The notes under the pieces were generated by a model. It did not search any database and was not told the origin of the DNA. It was given only the letters and a program-made list of their open reading frames with translations. Both the position numbers and the translations under genes were made by a program. From the NCBI GenBank assembly GCA_036571765.1, contig BROE01000017.1, positions 445,778 to 509,777 on the forward strand: a stretch of 64,000 bases of DNA, given 5' to 3'. Shown here piece by piece: positions 57,400 to 64,000 of the stretch (position 1 is the first letter of the stretch; each line of letters begins with the position of its first letter). The DNA comes from Plecoglossus altivelis. Lineage: Eukaryota > Chordata > Actinopteri > Osmeriformes > Plecoglossidae.

Positions 57400-58587
57400 C
57401 ACGGACAGCGGCGGACGCGCCGGGCACGGCACGGCCCACGCAGACGACAACAGATGGTGGGGGGGGGCAGAGAGACATTAGCTGAAAATGGACAACAGGG
57501 ATCATATTAACTGCAGATTTAATTTGAATATCAAGACACTCTCCTCCTCTATGTAATGCAAACACGAAATATTGCCTTATTAAATCAACACAGTGATACA
57601 GAGTTTTGTATTATATCTTAAGAGCAAACGTCAAATATTTAATTTGTAGCCAACATGTGTAATTTTATGAGTGCCAACAATGCCACAAGGTTCATGCAAA
57701 AGTTCGAATTCTCAAAATGTGCTTTTGTTTTAGATTGAATAATATATTATTAGCTCTTGACTTTGAAACATAATAAAACTTGCAGGTTGCTGTAAAATGT
57801 CACACATTAGGAAGATGATTTAAGGGATCTTAGAGGCCAAGCCATTTAGCTGTTTATAAGAGGCATGACAACTACACTTAATGATCAATTTAACCAAATA
57901 ACAATAACAATCTAAATACATAGCTGGCCTCGGCGCTATACGGTTCAGAATCAAATTCTAATTCACTTAACAGCTAAATTAAGATTACTCCTGATCAATT
58001 CTGATGTGGACCCCTCTATTAACTTAAGTGAAAGTAAATACACACCGCAAAGACATGTACAACAAACCTCAAAACATCAACCCCAAAACACAGCGACTTA
58101 AACCAACTTTGTGTTTTTGTATCCGTTTACGGTTTTGCGTGTGCCACAAATATAGCAAAAAAGGAACAAACATTTTGACAGAGGAGGAAGGCATATTCAC
58201 TCTTAGCGTCAACACAAGCACCACAAACATAGATCCCGTTGTATTCAATGACTAGCAATCTTATTAACCCAAACTGCTTATCCACTAGATGTTTATTATA
58301 ACGTTATCGTTTAATAAATAACAAAAATCTAAAAATTCTTATTTCTTGCGTGGTCAGGCATGGATATCAGATATTGTAATAGAGGAACGAGGTCAAATTC
58401 TCAAGTTTATGTCTGTGATGTCGATACTTAAGTCAACAGTAAACCAGCCCACCGGCGCCCACCGGCTAGTCCACCGCCCACCGGCTAGTCCACCGCCCAC
58501 CTTTCCGTTATCCCTGCAAGGTACCACGCATAAAATCACAACACATGACAGCCTTACGTGAGGAACCGGACCAGGCTTTTGACTTAC
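57236..58587 (-). other. ebf1 intron 3
   Basis: 1352 bp. The exon-4-proximal 230 bp is purine-rich on the plus strand with a (GA)n tract at 57377-57400 and a G run. The remainder is AT-rich complex sequence flagged as a candidate conserved element. A short local duplication (CCACCGGCTAGTCCACCGCC type) is at 58450-58500. Confidence 0.8.
57490..58330. promoter_or_regulatory. Candidate conserved non-coding element in intron 3
   Basis: About 840 bp of AT-rich, repeat-free sequence. It has many homeodomain-type words (TTAATTTG, TTATTAAAT, ATTAGCTC, TTAATGATCAATTTAA) and polyadenine interruptions, bounded by repeat-rich DNA. It lacks open frames of note. This texture is typical of deeply conserved enhancers near developmental transcription factors. 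Confidence 0.35.
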
Positions 58588-58651
58588 CGTTACTGTATAG
58601 GAGTTGTAGTCGGTAGTGTATGCCATTGTTGGTTTTCTCTCCGGTTGTTTC
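58588..58651 (-). CDS. ebf1: ebf1 coding exon 3 (residues 98-119)
   Basis: 64 bp encoding ETTGEKTNNGIHYRLQLLYS followed by N and the first base of Gly119. The acceptor is TTTAG|GAAAC and the donor AACG|GTAAGT, a strong consensus donor. The exon lies in the DNA-binding domain. The first three residues (ETT) differ from the mammalian EAN as I remember it; the rest of the block is invariant in the family. Confidence 0.96.
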
Positions 58652-59498
58652 CTAAACAAGCACCGGTTGTAAAACAACATTATAAGAGGCGTCAGGGTAA
58701 GATATTGCATACACAAACGCCGAGATGAGCAGCTAACGAAAAACCATGCAAACGTTTGAAGTTACTAGGCCTGTTAGTTTGACGCAAGTCAACACGAGTT
58801 CTTCTGGTAGTGCGGGTGTCCATGTGGGTTCTGAGCTATTCAACTCTAATTACGAACAAACGTGGTCACCAAGCCTGTGGCTACACGAGGTGCTAAAACC
58901 TCACACAGATATTCTGATGTAACCAATGCTATTCATTCTAAATTCACCAGTATCAACAATGGTCTGTTCTCTTTGGAAACGTCCCTTAAGTAGATTGCGG
59001 GTTTGTATTTTTCTGTTTTCGTATGTGTTTGCCAAACTCTTCAGTAAAAAAAGACAAATTGTAAAACGTCTGTCAGCAAGATAGACTACAATCTGACCAG
59101 GCACATGCTGATATGAATGTCTACGTAATATCAGTATAAATAGAAATAGGTTGAACTTCAAGGCAATAAATTCATATTTTGCCATTAAACATAGTCATGA
59201 TAACCGGAATAGGGCCTACATTTTATACCACAGTTATTATGCGAATAAGACAACTTTTCACGATTGGATTCAATTAAATATTATAACCGTTATTATTAAG
59301 TCTATAAAAACTCAAACCTAGAAAAAAAACACAATTTATCGCAAAAGCATCTTATTTATTAAGCTGAAAAAATACAATGACAAATTATTTAATGTGCAGA
59401 CGACTTGGGCATTCCAATGGTTTCAAAAAAATGCAACAAAGTTTGTTTAGGTTTTTTTTTTTTGGTCAAATGTCAGAAATCTCCAATGAACAACTCAC
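58652..59498 (-). other. ebf1 intron 2
   Basis: 847 bp of AT-rich complex sequence with no microsatellite and no recognisable element. A short T run occurs at 59453-59463. Confidence 0.85.
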
Positions 59499-59655
59499 CT
59501 TTTCCTTCTCTACGAAACCAAGGAAAGAAGTCCGCTCAATCTCCACGGGCTGTCCCTGTCTGTCGTATAGAGCCAAAACGAAGTGGAAGAAGTTGGATTT
59601 CCGAAGATTTGAAGGTGGTTGCTTCTCAAAGTGTGCCCGGGCAAGACCCAGTCCA
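59499..59655 (-). CDS. ebf1: ebf1 coding exon 2 (residues 45-97)
   Basis: 157 bp encoding GLGLARAHFEKQPPSNLRKS, then NFFHFVLALYDRQGQPVEIE, then RTSFLGFVEKEK. The acceptor is CCGCAG|T and the donor AAAAG|GTGAG. This is the first large block of the DNA-binding domain. Arg63, in NLRKSNF, falls at the position I remember as a base-contacting arginine in the EBF1-DNA structure. The exon is in frame with both neighbours. Gly92 in FLGFVEKEK fits EBF1, where EBF3 has Asp. Confidence 0.97.
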
Positions 59656-60365
59656 CTGCGGACAGACAGGTGGGCGAAAGCGGTGTGTTAGACAGCTTGG
59701 CTGATATAAACTATCCACTAAAACAGATTTGTTTATCCGCCTGATGCCAAACGTTGGAAAATGTTTCCCATTAGAAATTAAAAATACAATTTCTTTACAC
59801 TAAAACGTCAGAAAATGAAATACAAATTCTTGTATTTTAGTCGAAGCTTTACTATTATTTGTGTACCACTCAAAAATAATAATATTTGCTGTGTCTTTTG
59901 TTATGTATTCATCTTGCTAGGTGGGGGGAATCTTTGTTTAAATAATACAGAGAGCCACCGCCTAATTTTAATATTACTGCCATCACTGTCGTAGTTGTTT
60001 TAAGCTTAGGCTTAATATTATTTCAGCAGTTTGTCTCGGTAAACAATCCATTTGCGACTGGCTGCAAATCCAGTTGACTGTAAAGTCCTCGTGAGGGCTT
60101 TCCAACTCTTTAAAGCCGGTCCAGCGGTATAGCTATACAGCTCCGCTTTCGCTGCGCTGGAGGAAAACTTAGAATAATATGCCACATTCCGACTGAACAA
60201 AATCACCGCGAAATGAGGCAGAAGGTGCAAAAAAACAGTCCCTTGAATCATCCTTCATCTTGTTTCCCAAAACAGGGGCTGAACCGTGAACTATCCGCGT
60301 GCGCCGGTGGGACCCCATAGGTCCTCGCCCCGGGGACGCGGATGCTGATGTCCCGGGATCCTTAC
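59656..60365 (-). other. ebf1 intron 1
   Basis: 710 bp. The exon-1-proximal part (60290-60365) is CpG-rich with GCCCCGGGGA, a 9/10 match to the EBF palindrome TCCCNNGGGA, and TCCCGGGA nearby. The rest is AT-rich without repeats. An open frame at 60018-60251 on the minus strand has no splice support. Confidence 0.8.
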
Positions 60366-60499
60366 CTCTGAGCCGCCGTGTTTGCATCCAGCACACCCGC
60401 TCCCTGCATCCATGTCCGGACGGCGTTCATCCCGGAGCCAAGCGGTTCCTCTTTCAGGCTACTCCCGCTCCGCTGGATGCTTTCCTGAATCCCAAACAT
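60366..60499 (-). CDS. ebf1: ebf1 coding exon 1 (residues 1-45)
   Basis: The ATG at 60499 opens MFGIQESIQRSGSSLKEEPL, followed by the segment ending DANTAAQ; the serine codon 45 is split AG|T. The donor is GTAAGG. This start is chosen because it reproduces the invariant MFGIQE N-terminus of vertebrate EBF proteins, and the QRSGSS and NAVRTWMQGAG segments are EBF1-like rather than EBF3-like. Residue 15 is Leu, where I recall Met in mammals, a mild substitution. This exon encodes the poorly structured N-terminal segment and the start of the DNA-binding domain. The 5'UTR continues to the right into CpG-containing sequence. Confidence 0.97.
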
Positions 60500-61380
60500 G
60501 AAATAATCGTGGGTCCCCTCTGTTTTTTCCGCGGTCCAAAATTCCGTTTTCTCTGATCACAGGTAAATGACAGAGAGAGAGGGGGGGGGAGGTCACAACA
60601 ACGCGGGCGCGTGAGAGTTTGTCGTCCGCGTGGATGCCAATGACAGCGTGTATTTTTTCCACGAAGAACGAAAGAAAGGCAATTAAATGGAGGTGAGGAA
60701 AAAGTTTTATCAATCCAAATTACTCGAAATCAAAAATATATAGAAAAAAATAACAGTTGAAACGAACCCTAACCCTTGCCCGGAGCGAAGCGGCACAGAC
60801 AGATGAGCCAGATCTCTGAGGAGGGCTAGACACTGTCCCTCCTGTATTGTGGGTATACCCGGCTACTTCAAGAGCTCTCTGGTGTCAGCCGAAGAAAGAA
60901 AAGGATCAACTAAAGCTTTAGATCAGATGTCACCATCCTTGACAAGTCCTCTATTCCCTTTCTGTGTCTTTTGTTTTCCGCTTTTCTTAGAGATCTCCCT
61001 GTCAAAAACAGGGAAATTAATAGAAGATATTGGACAAGCACAGAAGAAGGGCCGCGATGCGAAGATCCAGAGTTGTTCCTCTTGTTCAAATGGGAGTGAT
61101 TTGTGTTGCTTCCCAGAGGAATCCTACTTGACTATCTCTGAGAACTCAACACGAGCGCACAGCCCCGGAGGGAGAGCGAGAGGGAGGGACAGGAGGGGAG
61201 GGACAAGAGGGGAGGGAGGCGGTCCACCCCAGACAAAGACGAACCTCGAGTCAGAACCGCCCAACCACAGCTCCTCTCACCTCATTAGAATCCGAGTGGG
61301 GGCCAGCCCTCCGCCTTTATCTCTCCGACCCCGCCGCGGTACTCGCCAGTGAGTGCCCAAACCGGTCTCTGTCTAGGTCC
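60500..61380 (-). promoter_or_regulatory. Putative ebf1 promoter and 5'UTR, CpG-containing
   Basis: This is the sequence immediately upstream of the ebf1 ATG. CpG clusters occur at 60600-60650 (around GCGGGCGCG), near 60780, and at 61150-61350, and continue into intron 1 at 60290-60370. No single TATA box is convincing: TATATATTTT-type sequence occurs near 60735 and a TATAAAG on the minus strand at 61578-61584. The transcription start cannot be fixed from sequence alone. A purine-rich G run occurs near 60580. The plus-strand frame of 167 codons at 60849-61352 is considered fortuitous. Confidence 0.55.
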
Positions 61381-62399
61381 TACCCGCTGCTCACGTTCAG
61401 CAGAAAATTGAACAGGCTGGTCGATGCTGCACGAGTTTAAGTCAAACATTTTTGTCAGCACGTAGGTTTTTAATTATTTCTGTTGTAAAGGACCAATATA
61501 TGGCCTAGATATATAGCTTAGACTTGCAACTCAAGGCGTGACTAGGAAATAATGACCCGTAACACGATTCCCACGGACTTTATAGAACGTGCGTCAGAGC
61601 GCAGGGGCACATTTCTTTTTGGAGCGGTTTTTGTGGACAAATTGCGATAAAGGGCATCAAGTGCTGACCAGTTCTAGAACTTTCGAGTAATATACGAAGT
61701 TTTAAATTTCTACCTGTGAGCGTCGATATTAGCCTGCTTTGCTTACCCCTCGATTATGTTTTTTAATTTATATTATGTTATATTTGCAAGACAATACCGC
61801 TAGTCTTATAAACAACTGGCCATCCATCAAAAAAGTCGTATTTATTCGATTGTATTATCTTGTTAAAACGTAAAATAACATATATCAATTTCCTGATTGT
61901 GTGCTAATGTAATTTAGAGTGAGACAATATTTATATAAGCCTATGGGATAAATAGAGTGCCGTTATTTCAATAAAGTGACCTGCATCCTTGAACTACTTC
62001 GAGGGCCTGCATCACCCAACAATATTTATCACGGCAACCAACATATTTTCTGAATAAGTAATTTAGGAGTTTATAAATTTTAGTGTACCCTGTGGAGTCG
62101 GACTTTTTTCGTCTTGATGCTTGGACTTTTTTATTACTATGGTTTGGAAAGATATGCAATTATTATTTTCATATAGTCTATACTATAGACTCTATAGAAA
62201 ACATGTATCACAAAGAAAAAGCACGTTCGCGGCAACAACTGGAACGGGTATACTTCGCAAAACAAACCAGCAGACACACCATGCGCGCAGTGACAATAAT
62301 AATAATTAACTCGAAATGACAATGCGTAAAATTAACCGGCTCCTCTCGTTTAAGTTCATCCTGGACAGATATAATTAAACATAAATCTAGTTTTTCTAC

Positions 62400-62860
62400 A
62401 TTTTGACAAATGCTTCATTTATTAATGAAACAGCTAATTTAAAATCTTGCAGGGCGACTATCGAATTACAAGTCCGCTTTTCTGTAAATATCGATTATTG
62501 ACAGGGCACGTGAAGGAGGTCCTTAGCCTTTTTGTGTATATTTACATTCCAAAACAACATGACATAGATTCAAAAAATGATTACGAGTGTCTGTGAGTTG
62601 CTCTTGAAAATTGCGAGTCTACTCCAAATCTCGCGGGCTGCACGTGGAAATGGAAAGGGAGACGAGTGATTATCGCCAAAGGCAATTGGATAAGAGAAGC
62701 CGTTACCCATGGCTTCAAGTTAAACGCAGCGATCAAGGAGAGGTAAACAGGCCTTCTTGCAGACTTCATACCTTTACGAATGAGCTTAGAAAATATCATG
62801 AGCAGAACCTCCATAAAAGCAAGCAGAATGACCGTGAAAGTCTTTTCTAGTTTCTAAAAC
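62400..62860. promoter_or_regulatory. Candidate conserved upstream element
   Basis: Complex, non-repetitive sequence with several homeodomain-type and HNF/bZIP-like words (TATCGATTATTGACAG, GTGATTATCGCC, GGCAATTGG) and no simple repeats. It is about 2 kb upstream of the ebf1 start. Composition suggests constraint but conservation cannot be tested here. Confidence 0.3.
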
Positions 62861-63700
62861 ACAAGTCGCGTGGTAGTTTTAGACAGTTCTCTATATTTCT
62901 CCATGATTGACAGCCTAACCCTCCTGTTTCCCCATGAAACCATCCATGCACTGGGTATGAACATTGGTATTTATATATTCGAACTCCCGTCTCCAAACAC
63001 ACATAACTCTCTCTCGCACACTCACAAACATACACACACGGAATGAAGAAATTATAAAGAGCCACATGACTATAAATAACGCGCGCTTATCTGAAAAATC
63101 ATTCACCAGGGGATAAGACGGTTGTTTTTGAAAGAATCTGTTTATGTTGCTAGTATTTCTGTTCATAAGTCCTACCGAGCAAACAAAACGGTCGGTGACC
63201 CCAGGAGACTTTTCTCCTTTTGCTGTAAGAGCCTTCTTGAGCACAGCTTGGTTTTGAGGAGTGGTAGGCTACTGAAGGCCTGTGCGTCAATTCCAGAATC
63301 ATGGGCTACGTTAATGATCGGATTGCGCAACTTTGTCTTTTCATCGTTATTCATCTTGATACCCCGCAGTCAACATATCGAATCAAACCTCCAGGAGGTT
63401 TATTTCAAGAATAATCGCTTAAATATTGACTCTCATGTTTGCGTGAATAACTGTCTATGCACGAGGCTCTTTGGATTATGGCTTTCCGGACAAGATGTAG
63501 GATAGATTCACGAATATGCTGCCAACTATTTTGTATTTTTATCATTCATGTGAAAATTAGGTGAGTTTTTTTATTTGCCCAAGATGTAAAGAAATTGCCA
63601 GGGATAAGCACTTAATATTAGCCAAGTAATACTGCAAGAGTTGAGTCGGAGCGCGGTTAACTTGTCTGCTGCGCATACTGTTCAGTCAGTGTGGTGTGCG

Positions 63701-63714
63701 GCTCCCCCTCGTGG
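63701..63714 (-). promoter_or_regulatory. CTCF-like motif
   Basis: The minus strand reads CCACGAGGGGGAGC, matching the CTCF core consensus CCASYAGRKGGCRS at 12 of 14 positions (mismatches at the Y and the central C). It lies about 3.2 kb upstream of the ebf1 start codon, in unique-looking sequence. Such motifs can arise by chance or within old repeats. Confidence 0.35.
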
Positions 63715-64000
63715 ACAGTGTTTCACATGCGTTGGTGGAACGCAAAGGCGTAGGTTTGGTCTCAGCTTTGGTGGGAACACCCCAAGGCTCAGAAGTGAAC
63801 TTTTACTGAGAAGATTGTAATTCTTTATGCGTTTAGTTTAGACAATAGTCTGTTACGTGTATAGTACTCTAAAGTCACCAGTTCCCTATGTGTAAATAAA
63901 TAATGGACTAATTAATCAAATGCACACATGTGCATTAAACGAATCATGTTTATAATTCAGAGCAATTTAAATATGAAGGGGATGTTTGTGTGGAACACAC

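Larger units (their letters stand above)
61381..64000. other. Upstream intergenic DNA, no gene seen
   Basis: Mostly AT-rich, complex sequence almost free of the microsatellites that fill the rest of the window. No exon-like open frame with credible splice sites was found. It contains candidate regulatory pieces listed separately (62400-62860, 63701-63714). An 8-bp inverted repeat AATGCACA / TGTGCATT lies at 63925-63942. Confidence 0.6.

Noticed and set aside
60329..60338. EBF1 autoregulatory palindrome GCCCCGGGGA
   Set aside because: Only 9 of 10 positions, in a CpG-rich stretch where such a match is expected by chance; mentioned under intron 1 but not claimed.
60849..61352. 167-codon plus-strand frame upstream of ebf1
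   Set aside because: Low similarity to anything I recognise, lies in CpG/GC-biased promoter sequence where long chance frames are common, and lacks supporting splice sites. A divergent transcript is not excluded.

Overview
The window is vertebrate genomic DNA, almost certainly from a teleost fish. It carries the 5' part of one gene, ebf1 (early B-cell factor 1, COE/Olf-1 family), on the minus strand. The reasons for this reading are ten GT-AG bounded exons encoding a near-identical vertebrate EBF1 protein, an extreme density of (CA)n/(GA)n microsatellites and minisatellites typical of compact fish genomes, and the absence of any prokaryotic gene organisation. The species, and whether this is an ebf1a or ebf1b type copy, cannot be settled from the sequence.

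Layout, in the direction of transcription (right to left): 61400-64000 is upstream intergenic DNA, AT-rich with complex sequence. About 60500-61380 is a CpG-containing promoter/5'UTR region. Coding exon 1 starts at the ATG at 60499, and exons 2-5 lie between 59655 and 52768. Exon 6 is at 48570-48638. A 39.2-kb intron 6 fills the middle of the window. Exons 7-10 lie between 9366 and 5421. Intron 10 then runs off the left edge, so exons 11 onward (HLH and C-terminal transactivation region) are outside the window. The ten exons total 1036 coding bases (345 complete codons plus one base) with no frameshift or stop. They cover the N-terminus, the complete DNA-binding domain with its zinc knuckle (H157, C161, C164, C170) and the TIG/IPT domain through residue 345.

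I see no other gene. The long open frames elsewhere are translations of simple repeats or of minisatellites whose unit contains no stop codon. Introns hold dozens of (GT)n, (GA)n and (CT)n tracts, at least six minisatellites, two assembly gaps, and islands of complex, often AT-rich sequence rich in TAAT, octamer-like, ETS-like or GATA-like motifs. Those islands are the best candidates for conserved non-coding enhancers of ebf1. No intact transposon was recognised; one tRNA-like (SINE-type) remnant is suggested.

No new biological system is evident. The most useful leads are the giant intron 6 flanked by weak splice donors, long pyrimidine tracts upstream of most acceptors, a perfect 17-bp hairpin near 3300, an ETS-motif cluster near 42750, a G-quadruplex-prone minisatellite at 56518, a likely assembly duplication around the 28991-29151 gap, and several enhancer-like islands.
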